Below are positions 16,225 through 24,667 of a stretch of DNA of 64,000 bases, piece by piece. Origin of the DNA: Caenicola sp034331105. GTDB lineage: Bacteria; Synergistota; Synergistia; Synergistales; Synergistaceae. The position numbers and the translations under genes were made by a program. Where the stretch lies: contig JAXQGB010000006.1 in NCBI GenBank assembly GCA_034331105.1, forward strand, positions 62,001 through 126,000, read 5' to 3'. Position 1 is the first letter of the stretch. Each line of letters starts with the position of its first letter. The notes under the pieces were generated by a model, which searched no databases, was not told the DNA's origin, and was given only the letters and a program-made list of their open reading frames with translations.

Positions 16225-17880
16225 TCAGGCCTCGTATATAGTAAAACCGTTCTTGCCGCTCTTTTTAGTCGTGTAGAGGGCTTTGTCTGCCTTTTCGTAG
16301 AGTTCTCTGAAAGTCGTTCCGTCTGCGGGGTACCTGCTGCATCCTATGCTGATAGTTATTTCCGGCAGGCCTTCCACAATGCAGGATGATTTCGCTGCAG
16401 CTTCTGCTAAGTGCTTTGCTTTTCCCTTGATAACTGCAATGTCCTCCATATTTCTAATGAAGGCTATGAACTCATCGCCGCCGATCCTCCCTACGATATC
16501 CATCTCCCTGAACGTTTTTTTAATCTCAGCCGCGACTCCCCTTATCACTCTGTCGCCGGTTGCGTGTCCAAAATTGTCGTTTATAGATTTGAAGTTATCG
16601 ATGTCCATGATGAAGAGCGTATGCGAGGCTGGATCGGCACTGTCTTGAAGTATATTCGAAATTAGAGTCTCCGTGGCGGCCTTGTTCAGTATGCCCGAAA
16701 GCTGGTCAATGTTTGATTTGTCCTCATAGTATCTGCTTTTATTCTTCTCATTCGCGAGTATGACATTTAGTGTCTCGGCCATTTCGTTGAAAGCAACGGC
16801 TATGTGTCCAAACTCGTCATCTCCGCAGTAATCGAACCTTGCTGACTCGTCCCCTCTCCTGTACCTTCCCATGGCTTCCGTCAGCTTCATCACCGGGTTC
16901 GAAAAATATGAAAAGAGACGGGTGAAGATCAATGAGACCACTATAATTACCGCGACTGCGAAGAGAGCATTCCACATTATCATAATGCGAAGCGGTCCCA
17001 TTATCTCATCTTCGTTGATAGACAGAAGGAGTCCCCATCCGCTTTCTTCTATATTTGAGAAATATCCGATGTTCTTTCCTGAAGCTGATGTAAAGCGTAC
17101 AGGGACCTGAATTTTCGGCGTCTCTCCATCACCCCCGGGAATATTTGGCGGCTCTTCCGGCAGAGCATTCTCAAGATAGTTGCTGAGCGATTCCCCTCTG
17201 CGGAAGTCAGGATTGCTGGTCGAGATTATCCTTTTGTTCCTGTCGACTATGGTTATGAGCCTTGTCTTAAATCTTTTGGTCAGTTCAGCCGTATCAACCA
17301 AATTCTGAATGAAATCAGCTGAAAAGGAGAACCCAAGAGCGCCCAGAAATCCATCTTTTGAATAAAGGGGCATTACTATCGCGTAGAGGGGCACTTTTGT
17401 CAAAGTTGGAAGGTAGAAAGTGTCTGTCAAGTAATAACCCTTTTTTTCCTTGGCCTTTTCGAATGAGTTTTCGGGCAGGGAGTTTTTACTTCCTATAAGT
17501 GCCTCGCTGCTGCTTGCTATGACAAATCCGTTTTTGTCCATCAGGGATACTCCGGTTACAAGCATCGATGCCCTTACCCTTGCCTTAAAGGCATTAGTAA
17601 GGTTCTCCCTGATATCGGAGTCCATATCCCCAAGCTCTCCCTTGGAGGCAATAGCCCTTTGCAGTGCCGGCCCCTCAAAGGTCGCGGTTATGTCTGCCCT
17701 GTTTGCCTCAAGGATGTTTCTCATGGAAGTCGAAAGTACTGCAGATGTGGTCTGAAGGTTTCTAAGGACCAGTTTTTTCTCATTATTGTATGACCTGGTT
17801 ATAAAAAAAACAGAGAGTATGAAAAACGGTATTATTGAGCACAGGAGAAAGACAAGCCAAAAAAGTCGGCGAAGTTTCAA
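16225..17880 (-). CDS. Membrane diguanylate cyclase with Cache sensor
   Basis: Domains of the 551-residue protein: helix ~8-28, an extracytoplasmic double-Cache sensor ~30-285 ('GVSLMDKNGFVIASS', 'GFSFSADFIQNLV'), a second helix ~285-310, HAMP ~310-365, and GGDEF ~390-551. The active motif GGDEF is intact (GRIGGDEFIAF) and an RxxD (REMD) lies five residues before it, the product-inhibition I-site. It should make cyclic di-GMP in response to a small ligand such as an amino or carboxylic acid, the usual Cache ligands. Monocistronic. Confidence 0.9.
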   Translation of the reverse strand: MKLRRLFWLVFLLCSIIPFFILSVFFITRSYNNEKKLVLRNLQTTSAVLSTSMRNILEANRADITATFEGPALQRAIASKGELGDMDSDIRENLTNAFKARVRASMLVTGVSLMDKNGFVIASSSEALIGSKNSLPENSFEKAKEKKGYYLTDTFYLPTLTKVPLYAIVMPLYSKDGFLGALGFSFSADFIQNLVDTAELTKRFKTRLITIVDRNKRIISTSNPDFRRGESLSNYLENALPEEPPNIPGGDGETPKIQVPVRFTSASGKNIGYFSNIEESGWGLLLSINEDEIMGPLRIMIMWNALFAVAVIIVVSLIFTRLFSYFSNPVMKLTEAMGRYRRGDESARFDYCGDDEFGHIAVAFNEMAETLNVILANEKNKSRYYEDKSNIDQLSGILNKAATETLISNILQDSADPASHTLFIMDIDNFKSINDNFGHATGDRVIRGVAAEIKKTFREMDIVGRIGGDEFIAFIRNMEDIAVIKGKAKHLAEAAAKSSCIVEGLPEITISIGCSRYPADGTTFRELYEKADKALYTTKKSGKNGFTIYEA

Positions 17881-17974
17881 AAAAACACCCCCTGTCGGTC
17901 GGTTATATTATCAGCGATTGCTCTCATGATATTACCATGTCTTTTTTAAAAACCGCTTCAATTATTGCTTAATT

Positions 17975-18008
17975 AAAAAAGCCCCCATCCCGGAGGGATA
18001 AAGGGGCC
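17975..18008 (-). terminator. Terminator of the RND-gpmA operon
   Basis: Minus-strand GGCCCCTTTATCCC / GGGATGGGGGC hairpin followed by TTTTTTAATT, downstream of gpmA. Confidence 0.75.
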
Positions 18009-18038
18009 TTCGTATGGTTTTTAGTTCTTGTCCGGTTT

Positions 18039-18785
18039 CTACCTGCTTTTGCCCTGGTTTGCTACCGCAGCCTGGGCAGCGGCTATAGCGCCCTCATCTC
18101 CGAGGTAATAATGCTTTATTGGCTTGAGTTCTTCGTCCAGTTCGTAGACGAGGGGGATCCCGGTAGGTATGTTAAGCTCCAGTATCTCTTTTTCCGATAT
18201 GCCGTCCAGGTATTTGACAAGGGCCCTAAGGCTGTTGCCGTGAGCGACTATCACAAGCCTCTTGCCTGCCCTTATGTCGGGCGCTATCGCCTCTTTCCAG
18301 TAAGGGACTACCCTTGCGACAGTGTCGGCAAGGCATTCTCCCGCGGGGAGTTCGTTTTCGGCAAGTCCGGCGTATCTGGGGTCTTTTCCGGGGTAACGTT
18401 CATCTGTCTTTTCAAGAAGCGGGGGTCTTGTGCCGTAACTGCGCCTCCATATCTTGACCTGTTCGTCTCCGTATTTCGCGGCAGTCTCGGACTTGTTGAG
18501 TCCCTGCAGTCCTCCGTAGTGGCGTTCGTTCAGCTTCCATGAGTTCTCTACAGGGATCCACATCATGTCCATCTCTTCAAGTACGCACCAGAGTGTCTTT
18601 ATGGATCTTTTCAGGACGGATGTATATGCTTTGTCAAAGGCGAAGCCCTTTTCCTTGAGGACTTTGCCTGCGGACTGCGCTTCGAGGAGTCCTTTTTCAG
18701 AGAGCGGGACGTCGGTCCATCCGGTGAACCTGTTCTCTTTGTTCCATTCACTTTCCCCATGCCTGAGCAATACTATCTTGTACAT
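18039..18785 (-). CDS. gpmA: 2,3-bisphosphoglycerate-dependent phosphoglycerate mutase
   Basis: A 248-residue match to dPGM. The phosphohistidine motif is 'LLRHGESEWNKENRFTGW', followed by 'LSEKG', 'ERHYGGLQGLNKSE', 'RRSYGTRPP' and 'VIVAHGNSLRALVKYLDG' with the second His. It interconverts 3- and 2-phosphoglycerate in glycolysis and gluconeogenesis. It sits only 12 bases behind the efflux adaptor gene, so this central-metabolism gene is the last member of an RND efflux operon, an odd place for it. Confidence 0.93.
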   Translation of the reverse strand: MYKIVLLRHGESEWNKENRFTGWTDVPLSEKGLLEAQSAGKVLKEKGFAFDKAYTSVLKRSIKTLWCVLEEMDMMWIPVENSWKLNERHYGGLQGLNKSETAAKYGDEQVKIWRRSYGTRPPLLEKTDERYPGKDPRYAGLAENELPAGECLADTVARVVPYWKEAIAPDIRAGKRLVIVAHGNSLRALVKYLDGISEKEILELNIPTGIPLVYELDEELKPIKHYYLGDEGAIAAAQAAVANQGKSR

Positions 18786-18797
18786 CCAAGATGCCTC

Positions 18798-20024
18798 CTA
18801 TTCAGTTTTGTCCTTATTGTTGTTTTCTCCGCTGACAGTGACTTTGTCTCCGTCATTAAGGGTGCTTCCTCCAAAAACTATGACCCTGTCGCCCGGCTTT
18901 AGCCCCTCTGTTATGTGGATAAGAGATCCCTGTCTTACGCCGGTGGCGACGTCACGGAGTTTCGCAGCTCCTTCCACTTCAAGCAAGACATAATGGCCTG
19001 TCTCACTTTCATGAAGAGCGTTTTCCGGTATGAGCACCGCATTTTTGATCTCTCTTTCCACTATTGAGGCCTGTCCGAACATTCCCGGCCTCAGCTGACC
19101 GCCGGTCTCTCTGTTGTCCAGCTCGATATCTACATTGCTGGTCCTGGTCGAAGGGTCTACATACTGATCCACCCTTGTCACTTTTCCAACAAATTCTTTA
19201 TCCGGCAGAGCGTCGAATTTAAGGAATACAGGCATTCCGCTTTTAACAACAAAAATTTTTGACTCAGGAACCTTCAGGGTGGCTTTTAATCTTCTCAGAT
19301 CAGCAATATCGATTATCGGCGAGTTAGGAGAAATCATTGCGCCTGTCGTTAGCGAAAAATCATTGAGCACAGTGCCGTCTATCGGAGCGACCATTATATA
19401 ATCCGCTTTCGCAGAGCCTACTCTTACCAGCTCCGCAGCCGCCTGTTTTTCTTTTGCAATTGCAGCATTGTAGGAAGCCCTTGCGCTTGTGTAAGCTGTT
19501 TCTATGGAATCATACTGCTGCTGGGTGCTGAATCCCTCTTTGACGAGCCTTGCGTACCTGTCAAGAGTTGTTTTTGCGTTCATCATCTCAGCTTTTGCCC
19601 TTTCAGTGTCGGCTTTTACCGATGCCGCCTGGGCGCGTACCGAACCTATGAGAGCATCCTGCTGGTCGTGTTCGAGTGTCGCTATGACCTGTCCCTTTCT
19701 TACCAGGTCTCCCTGCTTGACGTGGAGTTTTTCGAGTCTTCCTGTCACCCTGGGGAGTAACTCTACCCTGTCCACTGCGTCTATGGAGGTGTTCTGGATT
19801 ATGCTTTCCCTGACGGTCTTATCTGCTTTGACCGTTTCTATCTTCACAGCAGCCGCCTGCTTGCCGTTTCCGTTTGAGTCAGGCGAGAAGATAGCTTCTC
19901 TCCGGCTGTATATCCCGATAGCTGCCAGCAGTATGACCGCCGCAGCGACTATCATCATCAGCCTCTTTTTGTCTGAGATCCTATTCGAATAAGTTCCATA
20001 GTTGTTTTTGTCACTCATGGTCAT
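18798..20024 (-). CDS. RND efflux periplasmic adaptor (membrane fusion protein)
   Basis: The start is set at 20024, where ATGA overlaps the TolC stop and GAGGAG is well spaced; ATG 20018 is an alternative. The ~408-residue protein has one N-terminal membrane anchor (~20-38), a barrel-sandwich half 'VTGRLEKLHVKQGDLVRKGQVIATLE', a coiled-coil hairpin (~100-190, Ala/Lys/Gln-rich), the second half 'APIDGTVLNDFSLTTGAMIS', and a C-terminal 'GLKPGDRVIVFGG' domain, as in AcrA/MdtA-like HlyD proteins. It joins the inner-membrane pump to the outer-membrane channel encoded in the same operon. Confidence 0.9.
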   Translation of the reverse strand: MTMSDKNNYGTYSNRISDKKRLMMIVAAAVILLAAIGIYSRREAIFSPDSNGNGKQAAAVKIETVKADKTVRESIIQNTSIDAVDRVELLPRVTGRLEKLHVKQGDLVRKGQVIATLEHDQQDALIGSVRAQAASVKADTERAKAEMMNAKTTLDRYARLVKEGFSTQQQYDSIETAYTSARASYNAAIAKEKQAAAELVRVGSAKADYIMVAPIDGTVLNDFSLTTGAMISPNSPIIDIADLRRLKATLKVPESKIFVVKSGMPVFLKFDALPDKEFVGKVTRVDQYVDPSTRTSNVDIELDNRETGGQLRPGMFGQASIVEREIKNAVLIPENALHESETGHYVLLEVEGAAKLRDVATGVRQGSLIHITEGLKPGDRVIVFGGSTLNDGDKVTVSGENNNKDKTE

Positions 20025-21319
20025 CTTCTCTCCTCGGTCCATTCTATGACGGTGCCTTCTGTAACTTTCAGCGCGATTATTGTAAGAAGGTGGTTGTACT
20101 GTGAGCGTGCATGATCAAGCCTTGCAGAGGTCAGCGAAGTCTGGGCGTTCAGCAGGTCCAGCTGAGGTGTTACCCCTTCCCTGAAACCCACTTCGGCAAG
20201 CCGGAGGGATTCCTTTGCCAGCTCGAGGGCCTTTTCCGAGGCCTTAAGATGGTGCATAGTGCTCTCTATCTCTGTCCATGCAGTTTCGACCTCAGATTTT
20301 ATATCGAGTTCCTTCTGTTCCAGAGCTATCTTGTCCTGTTCCAGGACAGCGCCCGCCCTTATCGCATTGCTCCGGGCGGTGTTTCTGTCAAAGATGGGGA
20401 CCGTGACGGACAGTTCAGCCCTCCACGTGTCGTCGCCTCTGTCATCTTTTAAATATGGGTTTAAATATCCAGCGGATGCGCCGAATGTTATTTTGGGCCG
20501 TGTACCGCTCTTTTCGATCAATATCTGATTTTTCTGGTATCCAAGCTGTTCCTCAAGTTTTTTGAGGTCAGCCCTCTTTTCCAGTGCGGTCTCAAGTGAT
20601 GTCTGCCTTGTGCCCTCCGCTTCGGGAACGCTGAGGTTGCCTGTTATCTCACGCCTTTTCTCAGGAGGTATGCCCATGTAGTTCATTAATGATATGTGGG
20701 CAGACTCATAAAGCCCCTTCGCGGTACTCAGGTTGGCCGTGTTGGTCGCAAGAAGCTGTCCCGCCCTTATCACCTCAAGGCTGTTTGCCAGCCCGAGTTC
20801 CCTCATCTTCTGGATCTCTTTGAGGTGCTGCTCGGATGTGTTCACAGCAGACTCCTCAGCCTTTATCCTTTCGCGCTGCAGAAGTACATTGTAAAACCTC
20901 GCATAGAGCTCTCCCACAGCATTGTTTTCTCCGTTTGCTATTACCATCCCGGCTATGTTCTTCACCTGTTTTGACTGGCTTCTTATCGCAGAATTTTTGC
21001 CTCCTGAGTAGATGACCTGTTCAAGAGTAGCCCTCGCGCCTTTGTTGTCGTTTCTTTCACCGTCATTTGTAGTGCTTTCCTTCTGCCTGTCCAGATATGC
21101 ATTTGCGGAAAGGCTTGGAAGGAGCGTCCCGTCAGCCTGGATCTGGAAGGCGTATGCCTTTATAGTCTCCTGTCTCAGGGATCTCAGGCCCGAGTTGTTT
21201 GTAAGGGCCAGTTCGATAGCCTCATGTATGTCCAAGGTGCTGCCCTCTGCATTGCTGCTTGAAGTTCCCAGAAGCAGCGTGAAGGCGATCAGGATATATG
21301 TAATTTTGCTTCTGTTCAT
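20021..21319 (-). CDS. TolC-family outer-membrane efflux protein
   Basis: A 432-residue protein with a signal peptide (~1-24, ending SNAEG) and two repeats of the TolC/OEP fold, each opening with a helix such as 'DIHEAIELALTNNSGLRSLRQE' and 'LETALEKRADLKKLEEQL'. It closes with 'GVTPQLDLLNAQTSLTSARLDHARSQYNHLLTIIALKVTEG', typical of the family. It is 16 bases behind the RND pump gene. It provides the outer-membrane duct of the tripartite pump. Confidence 0.88.
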   Translation of the reverse strand: MNRSKITYILIAFTLLLGTSSSNAEGSTLDIHEAIELALTNNSGLRSLRQETIKAYAFQIQADGTLLPSLSANAYLDRQKESTTNDGERNDNKGARATLEQVIYSGGKNSAIRSQSKQVKNIAGMVIANGENNAVGELYARFYNVLLQRERIKAEESAVNTSEQHLKEIQKMRELGLANSLEVIRAGQLLATNTANLSTAKGLYESAHISLMNYMGIPPEKRREITGNLSVPEAEGTRQTSLETALEKRADLKKLEEQLGYQKNQILIEKSGTRPKITFGASAGYLNPYLKDDRGDDTWRAELSVTVPIFDRNTARSNAIRAGAVLEQDKIALEQKELDIKSEVETAWTEIESTMHHLKASEKALELAKESLRLAEVGFREGVTPQLDLLNAQTSLTSARLDHARSQYNHLLTIIALKVTEGTVIEWTEERR

Positions 21320-21335
21320 GTTTTTCTCACGCTCC

Positions 21336-24300
21336 CTATTTGGAGTTAAGCGCCCTTGACTGCGCAGACCTGTTGAATCTCCTGTAAGCGCGGTATCTCT
21401 TTATTGCTGCACTTACCCTGTCTTTTATATCATCGAGCAGGAGGTATACAACAGGGATAACGACGAGTGTAAGCATGGTCGAGGTAAAAAGCCCCCCGAT
21501 AACTGCCACCGACATAGGCTGGCGAGTCTCCCCACCCTCGCTCAGAGCCAGTGCTATAGGGAGGGAACCGAACATTGTTGAAACGGTGGTCATCAGGATA
21601 GCCCTGAGGCGGAGAGGTCCTGCTTCCAGCACGGCCTCTATCTTATTCATTCCTTTTGCCCTCAGCTGATTTATAAAGTCGACCAGAAGGATGGCGTTAT
21701 TTACTACGACCCCGACAAGCAGGATTATCCCCATGAAGCTCATTACACTTATCCTTAGCCCTGCCAGTGCCAGGAGTCCGAATGACCCCGCAGTCATCAG
21801 AGGGAGCGAGAACATGACTGTGAACGGATGGATAAAGGATTCGAACTGTATGGCCATTACCATGTAGACAAGGATCACGGCAAAGATGAGGGCAATGGAC
21901 ATATAGTAGAAGCTTTCCTTCATATATTCCGAATCTCCTGCGGGAGTGATTATAAATGTTCCGTCCTGCGGAGCGTACTTCCTGAATACTTCCTCCATGA
22001 TCAGGATGCCTTCACCGGGAGAAACGCCTTCAACATTGGCGCCTAGCTGGAGTGACCTCTGCCTGTTGTATCTTTTTATGACGTTTGGCGACATTCCGAT
22101 AGAGCTGGAAATAAGTCCTTCTGCCCTTATCAGCTGCCCCCCATTTGTCCTGACAAGAGTATTTTTCAGTTTTTCAGGATCGTCCCTTCCGCTTCCCTCT
22201 GCCCTGACGCGGATGTCATACCTGTATCCATCCTGGTTGAAAGAACCGGCTCTGTCGCCCCCGAACCAGGTCATGAGTTCGTCGGAGAGTTCCCGTATGT
22301 TAATGTTGAGGTCATCTGCGAGCGCGCGGTTCAGTGCCAGGTTTATCCTCGGTTTGTTCATCTGAAGATCCGTTGTTATGTCGACAAGTCCCCTGGCGTT
22401 TTCTGCCAGGTCTTTTTTTATCAGCTCTCCAATTTCTGCCAGAGCTTCGCTTGTTGGTCCCTGAATGACGAGCGTGATGTCAGAGCCGCCCCATGTACCC
22501 ATTTTGATATCCACATCACGGAATACAGAGAGCTTGCCTCGCAGTTGTTTCATTACCACACCGGCAGCGGGCCTGCTGCCCCTGTCGATCAGTTCCATAT
22601 TGATGGAGGCTTTATATACTTCTTCGCCGCCTCCGCTGCCTACGATCCCGTATGTGTAGGCTACCCTCTCGTCTTCCTGAATAATTTTGACCATGTCTTT
22701 TACGACGCTTTCTGTCATTTGAAGAGATGAATCAGCCGGAAGCTCTATCTGGACCCTAAGGCGTCCCTGGTCTTCGCTTGGGAAAAATTCTGTGCCGAGG
22801 GTGGATGCGAATCCTATTCCGAGGAAGAAAAGTCCAAGCGCCGCAATAAGAACGGATTTACGGTGTGAAACTGCATATTTTAAGACCCCGCTGTATTTCC
22901 CTTCGATCCATATAAATGGTTTTTCCAGTTTTTTCTGCACAGGACCGTCAATCTTCTTCCCGAGGATCCTGGAGCAGAGATACGGTGTCAATGTCAGCGA
23001 TATTATCAGTGATATAGTTATAGTTGTTGCGACTGTTACGCCGAAAGAGTTGAAAAAACGCCCCATAATGCCACCCATGAAGGCTACCGGAACGAATACA
23101 GCAAGAGTAGTCGCGGCTCCTGCCAGTACTGCGAAAGCGACTTCTCCGCCTCCGTCCTGCGCCGCTCTGTAGGGAGTCTTGCCCATGTCGCGGTGCCTCG
23201 TTATGTTTTCCATGACGACAGTGGTAGCATCAACGACCATGCCGACAGCCAGTGAGAGTCCCATCATGGACATGTTGTTTATCGTTATGCCCATCCAGTA
23301 AAGGACCGAGAGGCTTCCAAGAAGGCAGACAGGGATCGTGATCACAGCAACTATCGTTGCCCGTATTGTTTTCAGGAAGATGAACATTATAACGGAGGTC
23401 AGGAGTATCGATGCTACGATATCCCAGAAAACTCCGCTCATCGAGCGCATGATGAATTTAGCATTGTCCTGCACTACTGCAAGGCTAGTTCCGGGAGGCG
23501 CGGTCAGGTTTAGCTCCTTTATCCTTTCGTTGACCATGCGCGAGAGAAGGACCTCGTTGGCGCCCTTCTGCTTGCGGATCTGTACCATTACAGTGGGCCT
23601 GCCTTCATAAATGGCTCCGCTTCGTTTGTCCTCAAGGCCGTCTTCTATCCTTGCCACGTCCCTCAGTCTGATCACAGCGCCGTTCCTCACCGCTATAGGG
23701 AGATATTCAAGCTCAGAGACGGACGAATACTCCCCTTCAAGCCTGATCCCGTATTCTTTGGTCGCGGTCTCTATCCTGCCGGCCGGAAGTTCAACATGCT
23801 TTGTGTAAACCGCAGATTTGATCTCTTTAGTTGTAAGGTCATAGGCTTCCAGACTGTCAGTATTTATCCATATCCTTATCTCCCTGTCCCGGAAACCGGC
23901 AAGCTGGACACCTCCGACGCCCTTGACAGTCTGCAGGCGTTCTGTGACTACCTTGTCAACGTACCGGGCAAGTGTCTTCATGTCTGTCCTGCCGTCGTTT
24001 TTGACTGCCACGTTCATTATCGGCCTGTCAGACGGGTCGTATTTATCTACCTGCGGAGTATCCGCATCATCGGGAAGACGGCTGGCTGCCATACTGACTT
24101 TTCCGCGAACATCAGCGGCGGCATCGTCAACGTCTCTGTCCAGTTCGAATTCTATGACGATTATCGAACGCCCTTCGTAGCTGCTCGAGCTCAGGTTTTT
24201 GATGCCCTCTATCGTGTTTATCCTTGCCTCCAGCACGTCTGTAACATCATTGTCGATAATAGCGGGACTTGCGCCCTCCATTATCGTCCTGACCACAACG

Positions 24301-24431
24301 ATGGGGAATTCGACGTTTGGCATTCGTTCGACGCCCATATTCATGTATGAATAGGTGCCAAAAACGATCAGAGCTATAGTGCAGATAAGGACCGTAACAG
24401 GCCTTCGGAGAGATACTTCGATAATTTTCAT
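21336..24431 (-). CDS. RND efflux pump inner-membrane subunit (AcrB/HAE-1 type)
   Basis: At 1031 residues this is full length for the AcrB/MdtB family, with 12 membrane helices in two groups of six and two large periplasmic loops. Signatures include the N-terminal 'RRPVTVLICTIALIVFG', 'GGVQLAGFRDREIRIW', 'LSLAVGMVVDATTVVMENITRHRD' (TM4 Asp pair region), 'GGIMGRFFNSFGVTVATTITISL' and 'GIILLVGVVVNNAILLVDF' (TM10). First gene of the pump-TolC-adaptor-gpmA operon. The substrate range cannot be read from sequence; no local regulator gene is attached. Confidence 0.9.
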   Translation of the reverse strand: MKIIEVSLRRPVTVLICTIALIVFGTYSYMNMGVERMPNVEFPIVVVRTIMEGASPAIIDNDVTDVLEARINTIEGIKNLSSSSYEGRSIIVIEFELDRDVDDAAADVRGKVSMAASRLPDDADTPQVDKYDPSDRPIMNVAVKNDGRTDMKTLARYVDKVVTERLQTVKGVGGVQLAGFRDREIRIWINTDSLEAYDLTTKEIKSAVYTKHVELPAGRIETATKEYGIRLEGEYSSVSELEYLPIAVRNGAVIRLRDVARIEDGLEDKRSGAIYEGRPTVMVQIRKQKGANEVLLSRMVNERIKELNLTAPPGTSLAVVQDNAKFIMRSMSGVFWDIVASILLTSVIMFIFLKTIRATIVAVITIPVCLLGSLSVLYWMGITINNMSMMGLSLAVGMVVDATTVVMENITRHRDMGKTPYRAAQDGGGEVAFAVLAGAATTLAVFVPVAFMGGIMGRFFNSFGVTVATTITISLIISLTLTPYLCSRILGKKIDGPVQKKLEKPFIWIEGKYSGVLKYAVSHRKSVLIAALGLFFLGIGFASTLGTEFFPSEDQGRLRVQIELPADSSLQMTESVVKDMVKIIQEDERVAYTYGIVGSGGGEEVYKASINMELIDRGSRPAAGVVMKQLRGKLSVFRDVDIKMGTWGGSDITLVIQGPTSEALAEIGELIKKDLAENARGLVDITTDLQMNKPRINLALNRALADDLNINIRELSDELMTWFGGDRAGSFNQDGYRYDIRVRAEGSGRDDPEKLKNTLVRTNGGQLIRAEGLISSSIGMSPNVIKRYNRQRSLQLGANVEGVSPGEGILIMEEVFRKYAPQDGTFIITPAGDSEYMKESFYYMSIALIFAVILVYMVMAIQFESFIHPFTVMFSLPLMTAGSFGLLALAGLRISVMSFMGIILLVGVVVNNAILLVDFINQLRAKGMNKIEAVLEAGPLRLRAILMTTVSTMFGSLPIALALSEGGETRQPMSVAVIGGLFTSTMLTLVVIPVVYLLLDDIKDRVSAAIKRYRAYRRFNRSAQSRALNSK

Positions 24432-24460
24432 ATAAATATTTCATCCTTATGTAAAGATTT

Positions 24461-24488
24461 CATTATATAGAACATTATATAGAACATT
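24461..24488 (-). promoter_or_regulatory. Duplicated 12-nt promoter element before the RND operon
   Basis: CATTATATAGAA occurs twice in direct tandem (24461-24484) and a third CATT follows. On the minus strand each copy supplies TATAAT preceded by TTC, so the operon has two -10 boxes 12 bases apart, 30-48 bases before the ATG at 24431. No strong -35 is seen, so an activator or repressor bound to the repeats is plausible. Confidence 0.5.
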
Positions 24489-24586
24489 GATACTATAACC
24501 CAAAAATGTGTCTTTTTTGTGTCAGATATCAAGTACTACATAATTTTATTATAATCAGTATTAAAAAACCCTCGTATTATGCTTAC

Positions 24587-24622
24587 TAAAGAGGCGCGGG
24601 AAAAAATATTCCAGCGCCTCTT
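24587..24622 (-). terminator. Terminator after gyrB
   Basis: Minus-strand GAGGCGC / GCGCCTC stem with an extended TGGAA/TTCCC inner part, followed by TTTAGTAA. The T run is short. Confidence 0.6.
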
Positions 24623-24667
24623 CAGTTCTATTTGTCTTTATGTCCCACCGGATCTTTTTGAGTCCTT

